A stretch of 40,449 nucleotides of DNA from Planctomycetota bacterium (GTDB lineage Bacteria > Planctomycetota > SZUA-567). The DNA is taken from contig JAITQC010000155.1 in NCBI GenBank assembly GCA_031289115.1, positions 1 through 40,449 of the forward strand, in the 5' to 3' direction. Made by a program: the position numbers and the translations under genes. Positions 1 through 8,993 of this stretch are shown piece after piece. Numbering within the stretch: the first letter of the stretch is position 1; each line of letters begins with the position of its first letter. A model generated the notes under the pieces. The model did not search any database. It was not told where the DNA came from and worked only from the letters and a program-made list of their open reading frames with translations.

Positions 1-482
1 TCCACCAGCTTGATTTTCCGGCCTTGACTCCAGGTGTTTTAGACTAACCCGGGGTTACGCCTATAGGCGTGTCGGCAAGTTACTTAAACGTTTCCACCGC
101 AAGCGTCTGGAACAGAAAATTGTTATTATAGCCATACACTTTCAAGCATCTCTTGCTGGAATACTTGCGCTTGGGTAAGTGATTCCGGTTGTTTTTCGCA
201 AAATCTTTGGTGGTAAAGGCGTGGCTGAGTAATATAGTAACGCTTCTCCATGCGGGTTAAGCTAGTCTTCTTGTCCTTAAGCTCGGCGACAACTTGGCCT
301 ATTGCCGCCAGACCTATCCCGCCGCCGGTAGGTTGGCTTTGCCAGCGCTTTACCTGGGGGGGAAGGAGGGAAAACTTGCGCCAGGAAAAAGAGCGGTTAA
401 TATAGTTGGCTTGAACCGGTGGGGATGGCGCTGGGGAACGGTATTTTTGGCTTGGTATAATGCGCACGGGGATAAGGCAGAC

Positions 483-2234
483 ATGGGTAGCGGGAAAAAC
501 TGGCTTTTTCTTTTAGGTCTGTTGTGGCTGATCTTTCCCGGCTGTTCTCCCCGGGTGATCTGCACCGTGGAGACGGTGGTACTTCCTGACTACACTTGCC
601 AACGGATTATCCGTTTTGAAGCCAGTCCCGACCCTAACTATCCTTCCCAACGCCCGCGCCTGGGGGATTATTTCCAGTTTCCGGCGGCTGAGTTTTACGA
701 CACCTATCTGGCGCAACCGGAAAAAGCCGCTTTTCTAGGCGCCTTCGACAGTTTTGACCATATCCCACCCGACCTTACCCGTCTTACCCCTGGTACTAGT
801 CGTTTGGCTGGTAATCGTTTCGCCTTCCGGGTGGCGGCTGACCTGGTGTTTTTTGTCCTCGCCGATTTTGACGAGACCATCACCGACGTCATAGTCAGCC
901 GCGAGGATGGCGCCGCCGCTATTCGGGATCTGTTCCGGCTGGTTCTTCCCGAGGTCATGGTGGTGCTTAACGCCCGCTATGGAAGTAAGTTTGACCTTTC
1001 CCGGCTAGAGGCTTGGCTGGGGGGTGACATCCTCAACCGTCTCATCCAGCTTTACAACGGCAGCTGGGACATCCGGCGAGCCAAGCGTAGTGGAGTTACC
1101 TCGCCAGGGGAGTTTGTCGAGCTGTATGTTTTCGCCAAGGAAATGGCGGCGCGGGAGGGTCTGGAATTGGCCGACCTGGCCACCCCCGACCTGTGGCAGG
1201 AGAATATCCGGCGCCTGAAGGCTTTCGCTATCCGGAAAGCCAGGGAGATATGTCCACCCCGCCAGTCCGGCGGTGAGCAGATTTCGGATGGTTTGCTGTC
1301 TGGTAGCGCTGGTGAAGAGCTTCTAGGCGCCCTGCAGAAGGCGGTAACCGCCCGCCATGGTTCTATCAATGCCTATTTGGCAAAACTGGGCGAGGTTTTT
1401 CCCCGCGCCTTTGGCGCCTACCTCACCGGTACGGTCATGCCTATCTACACTATTCCCGATGTCACCTATTATTATCGTCTGCGCCTGCCGGGAATGGTGA
1501 TACAGACCAACGGCATCCGGGATGTGGGCGGGGACATACTGTGGAATTTCGCCGACCGCGATCTCGCCTTCACCGGCCAGTCGCTTTGGGCCCGCACCCT
1601 GTTTGTCCGCGAGTCCATCACTTCCGCCCTGGATGTCCGCGGCTTCCCTTCCTCCCTGGCGGAAGTGGAGCGTATGTTTGTCCTGTCCCTGGACGCCAAT
1701 GGCCAGATTCGGGAAAAACTCCTGCTGACGCTGCAACAGGCGGCCGGGGTTAGGAGTCTTTCTCCCCTGGAGGCCCTGGCTGGCGATCCTGGCCAGCCCG
1801 ACAGCCAGGCGGCGCGTGGTGTTCTGGAACTCCTGGGTAAATATCGGCAGCGTGGGTCTGGGGCGGCGGCGCCAAACACACCCCCGGCTCCGCCTCCAGC
1901 CACCCCTGTTCCACCTCCGGCCGCCGCTACGCCACCTGCGGCCGCTCCTACGCCGCCTCCGGCCGCCCCTGTTTCACCTCCGGCCGCCACGGTTCCACCT
2001 CCGGCTGCCGCTACGCCGACGCGGCCTCCGGTCGCTACTGTTCCACCTCCGGCTGCCCCTACGCCACCTCCGGCCTCTACCGGGGCGACAGGCGCGCCAC
2101 CCCCGGCGGGAAGTCCCCTGTCCCCTATCAAATCCCTGGATGACAGCGAAAATCCGGCAGATTCGGTGGGTGGGGATGACGGCTGGTCAACCATTGCCGC
2201 TCCACCGCTTCCCCCCCCGGCCGTCTCCCGCTAG
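483..2234 (+). CDS. Predicted lipoprotein with a Pro/Ala-rich C-terminal tail, function unknown
   Basis: ORF 294..2234; the internal ATG at 483 gives MGSGKNWLFLLGLLWLIFPGCSP, a signal peptide with a lipobox-like LIFPGC. The C-terminus is PPAAAT/PPAAPV-type repeats. Confidence 0.7.
   Translation: MGSGKNWLFLLGLLWLIFPGCSPRVICTVETVVLPDYTCQRIIRFEASPDPNYPSQRPRLGDYFQFPAAEFYDTYLAQPEKAAFLGAFDSFDHIPPDLTRLTPGTSRLAGNRFAFRVAADLVFFVLADFDETITDVIVSREDGAAAIRDLFRLVLPEVMVVLNARYGSKFDLSRLEAWLGGDILNRLIQLYNGSWDIRRAKRSGVTSPGEFVELYVFAKEMAAREGLELADLATPDLWQENIRRLKAFAIRKAREICPPRQSGGEQISDGLLSGSAGEELLGALQKAVTARHGSINAYLAKLGEVFPRAFGAYLTGTVMPIYTIPDVTYYYRLRLPGMVIQTNGIRDVGGDILWNFADRDLAFTGQSLWARTLFVRESITSALDVRGFPSSLAEVERMFVLSLDANGQIREKLLLTLQQAAGVRSLSPLEALAGDPGQPDSQAARGVLELLGKYRQRGSGAAAPNTPPAPPPATPVPPPAAATPPAAAPTPPPAAPVSPPAATVPPPAAATPTRPPVATVPPPAAPTPPPASTGATGAPPPAGSPLSPIKSLDDSENPADSVGGDDGWSTIAAPPLPPPAVSR
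1870..2100 (+). repeat. Degenerate short tandem repeats encoding a Pro/Ala-rich linker
   Basis: Repeated 'ccacctccggccgcc...' units translate to PPPAAATPPAAAPTPPPAAPVSPPAATVPPPAAATP. Confidence 0.8.
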
Positions 2235-2254
2235 GGACTAAACTCTACCTATCC

Positions 2255-2950
2255 TCAAATCAGATTGAAGGGCTTGAGGTATTTCTCCACCTCTATCCGA
2301 CGCCCGCTGGCGTCATGGACAAAAATAGAGCCCAGGATCCATCCCTCTACTGGTTTGTCCCGATCAACCCCAGCCTGGAACAGGGCTTGCGGGTCGAGGG
2401 CAAAAACCAGGTCCAGACCGTTACTCTCCGGTTTCGCCGCCCATTCCAACAGGTTGCCATTCTTCACCTCAACCCCGTAATGACCCAGCTGGAAATGGTA
2501 GGCCAGTTTATCCCGGTGACTGTCGATGATCTCCGCGAAGGAGGCGGCTGGTCCTCCTTGCCGACTGGCCGACTCCGGCGGGTTGGGCGGAAGCTGGAAC
2601 ACCAGTTCCCCATCCTGCCAGGTGTCGCTTGCGAGGCGGGCGGGGTCGAGCCCGACGGCGAGGAAGGGGGCGGCCGACACTCGGAGAATACAGTCGGCGG
2701 CAGGGGTGGTTGGCTGGCTGGTCCAGCTGAACTTGGCCGCTCCGTCCGGGGCGGTGAGATACCAGCCCTCTCCTCCGGGGAGGTCTTCCCCGGGGAGGAG
2801 GGAGAGAAGGGTGGTAAAAGAACTCTTGGCGTAAATGGCGGTGACGTCAGTAACTCCCAGGGCCCGCACCAAGCTGTCCGGGGGACGGAAGGCGAGGACG
2901 GCGGCGATGACGAGAATAGCCAGTAGCAGGATGAAATAGCTTCTTTTCAC
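2255..2950 (-). CDS. Membrane-anchored protein of unknown function, downstream of copA
   Basis: GTG start at 2950; N-terminal hydrophobic segment VKRSYFILLLAILVIAAVLAF; RBS-like 'aggag' upstream on the minus strand. Confidence 0.75.
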   Translation of the reverse strand: MKRSYFILLLAILVIAAVLAFRPPDSLVRALGVTDVTAIYAKSSFTTLLSLLPGEDLPGGEGWYLTAPDGAAKFSWTSQPTTPAADCILRVSAAPFLAVGLDPARLASDTWQDGELVFQLPPNPPESASRQGGPAASFAEIIDSHRDKLAYHFQLGHYGVEVKNGNLLEWAAKPESNGLDLVFALDPQALFQAGVDRDKPVEGWILGSIFVHDASGRRIEVEKYLKPFNLI

Positions 2951-2971
2951 AGTTTTTACTCCTCTAAGTGA

Positions 2972-3057
2972 CTAGGCCTGGCGGAGTTGAAAGCGCTTCA
3001 GGCGTAGAGTGTTGGTAAGTACCAAGACTAAATTTAGTGACAGGGCGACAGTGGCGA
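2972..3057 (-). pseudogene. Duplicated remnant of the copA 3' end
   Basis: Minus-strand translation ATVALSLNLVLVLTNTLRLKRFQLRQA* matches the CopA C-terminus AAAAMSLSSVSVLTNALRLKRFQPHQA*. Confidence 0.8.
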
Positions 3058-3117
3058 AGCGAGGAAAGCGGCCAGAGCTATAAGCGCCAGTAACAGGATG
3101 AAAAGATTTTTTTTCAC
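3034..3117 (-). pseudogene. Truncated duplicate of the 5' end of the 2255..2950 gene (27-codon ORF)
   Basis: GTG at 3117 gives VKKNLFILLLALIALAAFLASPLSPCH*, parallel to VKRSYFILLLAILVIAAVLAFRPPD of the intact gene. Confidence 0.75.
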
Positions 3118-3137
3118 AGTTTTACTCCTCTAGGGGA

Positions 3138-5627
3138 CTAGGCCTGGTGGGGTTGAAAGCGCTTCAGGCGTAGAGCGTTGGTAAGGACCGAGACTGAACT
3201 TAGGGACATGGCGGCAGCGGCTAAGATGGGATTAAGAAGCGGTCCGCCGAAAAGGTGGAGCACGCCCGCCGCCACTGGAATCCCCAGGGTGTTGTAGATA
3301 AAGGCCCAGAAGAGATTCTGCTTGATGTTACGGATGGTGCTACGGCTAAGTTGGATAGCGGTGGAGACATCCAGAAGGTCGCTATGCATCAGGACTATGT
3401 CAGCCGACTCCATGGCGACATCCGCTCCGGAACCGATAGCGATTCCGACATCAGCCTGGACCAGGGCGGGAGCGTCATTTATCCCATCCCCCACCATGGC
3501 CACTATCCGTCCACCCACCTGGAGCTTTTTAATCTGCTCCGATTTGTCCTGGGGCAACACTTCGGCAAGGACATGGTCGATCCCAACCTGGCGGGCGATA
3601 GCGTTAGCGGTGCGGAGGTTGTCGCCCGTGAGCATCGCCACTTCCATGCCCTGGCGGTGCAATTCCCGAATGGCGGCGGCACTGGAGGGTTTCACCACAT
3701 CCGCCACCGCTACCACGCCTCCCGCCTTGCGGTCTATCGCGACATACATGGCGGTTTTGCCTTCCTCAGCCAGTTTTTCCACGGTGTCGCCAAGGATTTT
3801 GACATCCACCGACAGATTGGACATGAGTAGGGCGTTACCGATCTGGACCAACTTACCCCCCACCTTTGCCTCAATACCCCGGCCGGGGAGAGCCTTAAAA
3901 TCTTCGGGGGCGGCGAGGGTAATTCCGTCCACTCCCGCCTGGCGCACTATCGCCTCACCCAGGGGATGTTCCGAGCCCTTCTCAGCCGAGGCGGTGAGAC
4001 GGAGAAGCTCCTCTTTCGTTATTCCCGGCGCCGGCACCAGGTCGGTGAGAGCCGGGTTACCCTCGGTGATGGTGCCGGTCTTGTCAAGCACCACTACCTT
4101 CACCTTGCGGGCCGTTTCCAGCGCCTCGCCGGATTTGATGAGGATGCCATTCTCCGCTCCTTTGCCGGTACCGACCATAATGGCGGTCGGGGTGGCCAGG
4201 CCAAGGGCGCAGGGGCAGGCGATAATCAAGACTGCGATAAAGATACTCAGGGCAAAGCGGATGTCGCCAGTGGCGAGGAACCAGGCCACGGCGGCGCCCA
4301 GGGCGATCAGGCACACTACCGGGACAAAAATGCCGGAGACAATGTCAGCCAGTTTGGCGATAGGGGCTTTGGAGTTCTGCGCTTCCTCCACCAGCCGGAT
4401 AATCTGGGCCAGGGCGGTTTCCTGTCCGACTCGCTCGGCCCGGAAGGTGACGGTGCCGAACTTATTGATGGTGGCGGCGTAAAGCTTGTCCCCGCTTTTC
4501 TTTTCCACCGGCATGCTTTCACCAGTGAGCAGAGACTCGTCCACCGCCGTCTCTCCCTCCACTACCGAACCGTCCACAGGTATCTTGTCTCCGGGGCGTA
4601 CCCGCAAGACATCCCCGACCACCACCTCGTCAATGGCGATCTCTTTTTCCTTGCCATCCTTTATAATGATGGCGGTGCGGGGGGCGAGGCCCATCATTTT
4701 CTTGATCGCCTCCGAGGTGCGTCCCTTGGAAATGGCTTCCAGGGTTTTCCCAAGCAGGATCAGGGCGATGATAACTCCGGCGCTCTCAAAGTAGAGACCC
4801 TCAACTTCCGGCAGGTAACCGAAGACTATTTGCACCGTCTCGTAAAGACTCCAGATAAAGGCGGCCGCGGTGCCGATGGCAATAAGCGAATCCATGTTGG
4901 GGGAGAGGGCGAGGAGAGCCCGGAACCCCACTGAATAGAAGCGCCGGCCGACATAGATGACGGGAAGAACCAGGATCAACTGGACCAGGGCGTAGTTCAG
5001 GGGATAGCGCATGGGATCAAGGAGGGCGGGTATGGGGAAGGGCAGCCACCACACCATGGAACCCATGGCTAGGTAAAGAAGGGGTATGGCGAAGAGGGCG
5101 GCGACGCTAAAGCGGGACCAGAGGGACTGGATTTCCTTTTCCTTCCGGGCCCGGTCGGCGTCGACGCCGCTTTCCGCGCTTAGCGCCTGGTAGCCGCCCC
5201 GCTCAATCGCTAGACGGATGTCAGCCAGGCTAATCTGGTCGCGGTTGTAGGTAACGGTCGCCTTTTCATTGGCGTAATTCACCGACGCCTTTTCCACTCC
5301 TTCCTGGCGGAGAAGGATTTTTTCGATCCGGGAGGCGCAGGCGGCGCAGGTCATGCCGCCGATAGGGATGACGACTTGGCCGGGTTTAGCCGCTTCCACC
5401 ACCCCGTAGCCAGCCTCGCTCACCGCCGCCCGAATGCGTTCGGGGGGGAGGAGAGTGGCATCGTAATCCACCGCCAGCTTCTCACTGGCAAAGTTGACAT
5501 TCGCCTGACTGACTCCAGGCAGTTTTTTTACCGCTTTTTCAACGCGCCTGGCGCAGGCGGCGCAAGTCATGCCGGTGATGCCGAGTTGCTCGTGGCTTTG
5601 GCTGATGCTGGGGGTGGTGCTGGTCAT
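3138..5627 (-). CDS. copA: Copper-translocating P1B-type ATPase (CopA-like) with two N-terminal HMA domains
   Basis: GMTCAACARR and GMTCAACASR metal-binding motifs, CPC in IACPCALGLATP, DKTGT phosphorylation motif, GDGINDAPAL. ATG at 5627 preceded by AGGAGA. Confidence 0.95.
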   Translation of the reverse strand: MTSTTPSISQSHEQLGITGMTCAACARRVEKAVKKLPGVSQANVNFASEKLAVDYDATLLPPERIRAAVSEAGYGVVEAAKPGQVVIPIGGMTCAACASRIEKILLRQEGVEKASVNYANEKATVTYNRDQISLADIRLAIERGGYQALSAESGVDADRARKEKEIQSLWSRFSVAALFAIPLLYLAMGSMVWWLPFPIPALLDPMRYPLNYALVQLILVLPVIYVGRRFYSVGFRALLALSPNMDSLIAIGTAAAFIWSLYETVQIVFGYLPEVEGLYFESAGVIIALILLGKTLEAISKGRTSEAIKKMMGLAPRTAIIIKDGKEKEIAIDEVVVGDVLRVRPGDKIPVDGSVVEGETAVDESLLTGESMPVEKKSGDKLYAATINKFGTVTFRAERVGQETALAQIIRLVEEAQNSKAPIAKLADIVSGIFVPVVCLIALGAAVAWFLATGDIRFALSIFIAVLIIACPCALGLATPTAIMVGTGKGAENGILIKSGEALETARKVKVVVLDKTGTITEGNPALTDLVPAPGITKEELLRLTASAEKGSEHPLGEAIVRQAGVDGITLAAPEDFKALPGRGIEAKVGGKLVQIGNALLMSNLSVDVKILGDTVEKLAEEGKTAMYVAIDRKAGGVVAVADVVKPSSAAAIRELHRQGMEVAMLTGDNLRTANAIARQVGIDHVLAEVLPQDKSEQIKKLQVGGRIVAMVGDGINDAPALVQADVGIAIGSGADVAMESADIVLMHSDLLDVSTAIQLSRSTIRNIKQNLFWAFIYNTLGIPVAAGVLHLFGGPLLNPILAAAAMSLSSVSVLTNALRLKRFQPHQA

Positions 5628-5696
5628 GGGGGATTCTCCTGAAGACGGATCTCTATTCCGGCCCAAAAAGGCTAGCGGAGGAGTCCTGGCGCTGGT

Positions 5697-6131
5697 TTAG
5701 GAACGGGAAAAATAGTCCTTGGCTCGCTTGAGGAACTCCTTGGGGACTACAACATTGTTGCCATCCATACGCCGGTTGTTTTCTCCTACCGGGATGGGGT
5801 TGCAACCCCCGCGGTTTCTTTCCAGAACGGAAATTTTAAAGGCGTTACCACAGGCTTTGCAAACCACGCTGTCGCCCTTGACATTGTAGCCCACCGGGCC
5901 ACAGGACTGGCAGGAGTTGAAAACCACCCGCACGGTGTTGTCAGGAGCGACTACGGCTATCAGTTCCATCCGAAAGTTTTCAATAACCGCCGCATAGAAA
6001 CGGGGTTTGCTGGAGAGATCGGACTGGGGAATCACCAGGTCGGCGTCGGTGACGGTCGGTAGATCTACCGCGCCAACTGGGGTAAGAAGAGCGACAAACA
6101 GGACCAGCGGGAGAAAACGACGGATTGACAT
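5697..6131 (-). CDS. DUF2318-like Cys-rich exported protein
   Basis: Signal peptide plus FNSCQSCGPVGY...VVCKACGNAFKI...RGGCNPIPV, the CxxCG/GGCNP pattern of the DUF2318 family. Confidence 0.8.
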   Translation of the reverse strand: MSIRRFLPLVLFVALLTPVGAVDLPTVTDADLVIPQSDLSSKPRFYAAVIENFRMELIAVVAPDNTVRVVFNSCQSCGPVGYNVKGDSVVCKACGNAFKISVLERNRGGCNPIPVGENNRRMDGNNVVVPKEFLKRAKDYFSRS

Positions 6132-6790
6132 GTAAAATTCCTTTCTATAAAGGAGTTGGCCGCCTAGCGGACGGGTTTTTTTAAATCCTGGTGTAGCAGG
6201 GGTATTAAGTCCATTCCCCCGTTTAAAGTTACTGGGGAGGTTTTCCCGGTTAAAAACGGGGGAAGGAGCCAGTGGTCAGGGTTTCAGCCACCACAATGTG
6301 ACTGGCGATTATTCCCCTGCGATACGGTTTGATAGTTGCAGCCTCCGGGATAAACCCGGGAGGATCCACCCTGGGAGACATTTCCTGCGAAGCAGGAGTG
6401 GTCATAAATTTCGCCCTGGGGGATCACCGGCTTGCTGTCGGTGACGGTCTGGAGATCTGCCGCGGCAACGGGGGAGAGGAGAGTGGCTAGCAGGACCAGC
6501 GGGAGAAAACGACGGATTGACATGGGAAGTTCCTTTCCATAAAGGAGTTGTCCGCCCAACGGGCGGGGTGATAAAATCCTGGTTCACCAGGGTATTTCGT
6601 CCATTCCCCCGTTTGACTGGTTGATGGGGAGGTTTTCCAGGTCAAAGTCGGGGACTGTGCCATCGTCACTGACGTCACCCACCACGATGCGGCTGGCGAT
6701 CATTCCCATCCAGCAGGTGTAGGGGTAGACGCCGGCCTCTTCCGGGGTAAACTCGATAAGGTTGTCGCCAGGCGACAGTTTCTTTTCGAT
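6022..6790. repeat. Two-copy tandem direct repeat, period about 392 bp, covering a cupredoxin-gene 3' end, the intergenic region and a DUF2318 5' end
   Basis: 'caggaccagcgggagaaaacgacggattgacatg' ends at 6132 and 6524. 'tccattcccccgttt...ggggaggttttcc' and 'ccaccacRatg...ctggcgat' also recur with the same spacing. Confidence 0.85.
6284..6523 (-). pseudogene. Chimeric remnant: DUF2318 signal peptide joined to a frameshifted cupredoxin C-terminus
   Basis: MSIRRFLPLVLLATLLSPVAAADLQTVTD... copies the start of the 5697..6131 gene. The +1 frame further on reads FIPEAATIKPYRRGIIASHIVVAE, resembling FTPEEAGVYPYTCWMGMIASRIVVGD of the 6584..7999 product. Confidence 0.75.
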
Positions 6791-7999
6791 ACTGAAGGCG
6801 GGCAGAAAAACCCGGTTGTTACAGCCGTTTAGGGATTCCGGGGTGGCGCGCAGGTTCCAGCGCACCGGCACCCCGGGACGCACCCGGATCGCCGGGTAGC
6901 GGGTGGGGGAAAGATCGGTATCCACCTGTTGCCAACCCTCACGCATAACCGCCTCGCTCGCCTCGCCAACGGAAGAAAAACCCGGGGTGGTGAATCCGAC
7001 CAGGCGTAGGCCGTTAGCCAGCATTCCCAGTCCCATCAGGAAAACCAGGATCGCTCCCACCCGCACCGCCTTGTTGAGAAATCTCCGGCCAAGGAGAGAG
7101 GCGGTCATGCCTAGGCCCATGGTGAGGGGGAGGGTGCCCAGGGCGAAAAGGAACATGGAGAGGCCACCCTGGAGCGGACTGGAGGTGGAGAGGGCGTAAA
7201 GCTGCATGGCCTGGAGGGGACCACAGGGCATAAGACCGTTAATAAGACCCACATAGAAGGGTCGGCGGTTGACTTGGCCGCTGGAGTTGCTGGAGAAAAT
7301 TTTCGGCAGCGCCGGTATGAGGCGCCTTAACCAGGGAAAGTTTCCCGCCATGTTAAGGCCCATGAGCACCATGAAGAATCCGGCAAGCACCTCGATAGCT
7401 CCCCGCAGGTTGCCGGAAAAACTTATCATTGACCCTAGTCCTCCCGCCAGGGTGCCAATTATGGTGTAGGAGGTAACCCGTCCCACTCCATAAAGGAGAG
7501 GAGAAAGGAAGGGTGAGGGGGCGGTGCCCTTTCGGCTGCCTTCGCCCAGGCCAGCCTGGGAAATGTTGATGCCGCCACACATGGCCAGGCAATGGGCGGA
7601 AGTAAGTAGACCCACCCCGAACACCATGCCGTAGCCCATGCCGGCTTCAGCCTCGGGGAAAATATTGAGCCATTCAAAGATACCTAGGCGTTCCCCCACG
7701 ATATAGAGACCCAGAATCCCGATTAACAGACCGACCGCTTCCAGAGGAGAGCGCCAGTTCAGTGAATTGCCAGAGATAGTCTGGGTTATCCGGTATTCCA
7801 TTTCTCCCAGGATAGCCCCGACCTTTTCCAGGGATATCGCCGCCGGGTCGTAAGCGAGGTCAAGCCGGTTTTTCTTGTAGCTGGCCTGGGCGCGGAATAT
7901 TCCCGCTTCGCTTCCCAGTCTTTTTTCTATACGCTCCTTACAGGAGGGGCAGACCATTCCCGACACCCCAACTTGTATTTCCACCCGATTGGCAGGCAT
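6584..7999 (-). CDS. HMA domain - TauE/SafE (DsbD_2-like) transporter - cupredoxin-like fusion protein
   Basis: N-terminal VSGMVCPSCKERIEKRL; membrane core GLLTSAHCLAMCGGINIS ... GLINGLMPCGPLQAMQLYAL; C-terminal LIEFTPEEAGVYPYTCWMGMIASRIVV. Confidence 0.85.
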   Translation of the reverse strand: MPANRVEIQVGVSGMVCPSCKERIEKRLGSEAGIFRAQASYKKNRLDLAYDPAAISLEKVGAILGEMEYRITQTISGNSLNWRSPLEAVGLLIGILGLYIVGERLGIFEWLNIFPEAEAGMGYGMVFGVGLLTSAHCLAMCGGINISQAGLGEGSRKGTAPSPFLSPLLYGVGRVTSYTIIGTLAGGLGSMISFSGNLRGAIEVLAGFFMVLMGLNMAGNFPWLRRLIPALPKIFSSNSSGQVNRRPFYVGLINGLMPCGPLQAMQLYALSTSSPLQGGLSMFLFALGTLPLTMGLGMTASLLGRRFLNKAVRVGAILVFLMGLGMLANGLRLVGFTTPGFSSVGEASEAVMREGWQQVDTDLSPTRYPAIRVRPGVPVRWNLRATPESLNGCNNRVFLPAFSIEKKLSPGDNLIEFTPEEAGVYPYTCWMGMIASRIVVGDVSDDGTVPDFDLENLPINQSNGGMDEIPW

Positions 8000-8993
8000 A
8001 TAAAATTCATCTCCTTGGAGTTATAAAGTTATCCAGCTGGCCAGGGGTTCTTTTCCGGCTGACAAAGTACTAGTGCCAGCGCCGGAAGGGGATTGCCGTT
8101 AAATTTTTATTATTTTAACTTTCCGGGAATTCCTTGGCCGCTGACGCTTAGACCCCGCGGGCGGCATTGGCTTTATAACGATCTATATATAAAGAGCTTA
8201 TGAGTACTGAAAATATTTCTGGCCCGGGGTAAAGTAGTCTTTGTTTTATTTTCGGCTGGCGGATTACCGAGGTTAAAGAACGCTTTACAGCCTGGGCTAG
8301 CGGGCCAATAAATCCGCTTGCGTTTCGTCGTGACTTAATAGTGGAAGGCTCACGCCGGAGTCGGAGGAAAGCGCCACCTTTAGCATTGCCACCTAAGCGA
8401 GAAACAGTTTTTTTCCGGGAAAATCCGTCCTTCCGGGCGTGGGAAAAAGTGGCGGCCGAAAGAGGACGCCGGGTTGTTCCCCGGTAAGGCTGGCGAAATA
8501 CCGGGTGTTTTCGTTAGGCTCCTGGGTTTATCCTCCCGGGAGGGCGAAGCTTCCCCATTTCCTGGCGTCTTTTTTTGCCTCTTCGTAGAGAGAGGGGTTA
8601 ACATACTAGAAAAACTCTTCAGCCTTTTTTGTCGCTCTAAACCCTTTAAAAACGGCGCTATATTTTATAATAAACACCTAACAGGGTTTTCGTTACTCTG
8701 ACGCCAGTTGGGGTGGCGGGATTTACCGGTAATTTTTTTTCGCCAGTTTTTTTATTTAAGGAGATTAATTGGCAATTCCCCCCGCCCCCCGGCACTAACT
8801 TTATAGGAAGGTAAGAGGGATGGCGAGGGTTGCCGAAGAGGAACGGGATGGTTATAATCACCAAGGTTGTCCAGCCCAGCGCTAGCGCCGGGACTTAGGA
8901 CAAGCGGCAGGGGAGTCGCCCTGTCCCGCCAGGGGGGAGCCACCCCGCCGGGCGCTGTCGCCTCTCGCCCCTCTCGCAGGATTTTTTGCCGCC

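Larger units (their letters stand above)
2905..3225. repeat. Two-copy tandem direct repeat, period about 166-167 bp, covering the copA 3' end and the head of the downstream gene
   Basis: 'cagtttt(t)actcctctaRgKgactaggcctggYggRgttgaaagcgcttcaggcgtagagYgttggtaag' occurs at about 2950 and about 3117. Confidence 0.85.

Noticed and set aside
126-467. 113-aa minus ORF with a segment (AAIGQVVAELKDKKTSLTRMEKRYYIT) vaguely like an IS transposase N-terminus
   Set aside because: Similarity is too weak and short, and no inverted repeats were identified; possibly a transposase scrap but not supportable here.
1472-2194. 240-aa minus-strand ORF, Gly/Ala-rich
   Set aside because: Antisense shadow of the Pro/Ala repeat and of the lipoprotein coding region; no independent coding signals.
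3322-4482. 386-aa plus-strand ORF, and 3966..4934 (322 aa)
   Set aside because: Both lie antisense to copA, whose motifs are unmistakable; typical high-GC shadow ORFs.
8474-8701. 75-aa plus ORF and other small ORFs (8380..8604, 8658..8864) in the long intergenic region
   Set aside because: No homology-like motifs, no RBS support, and overlapping alternatives on both strands.
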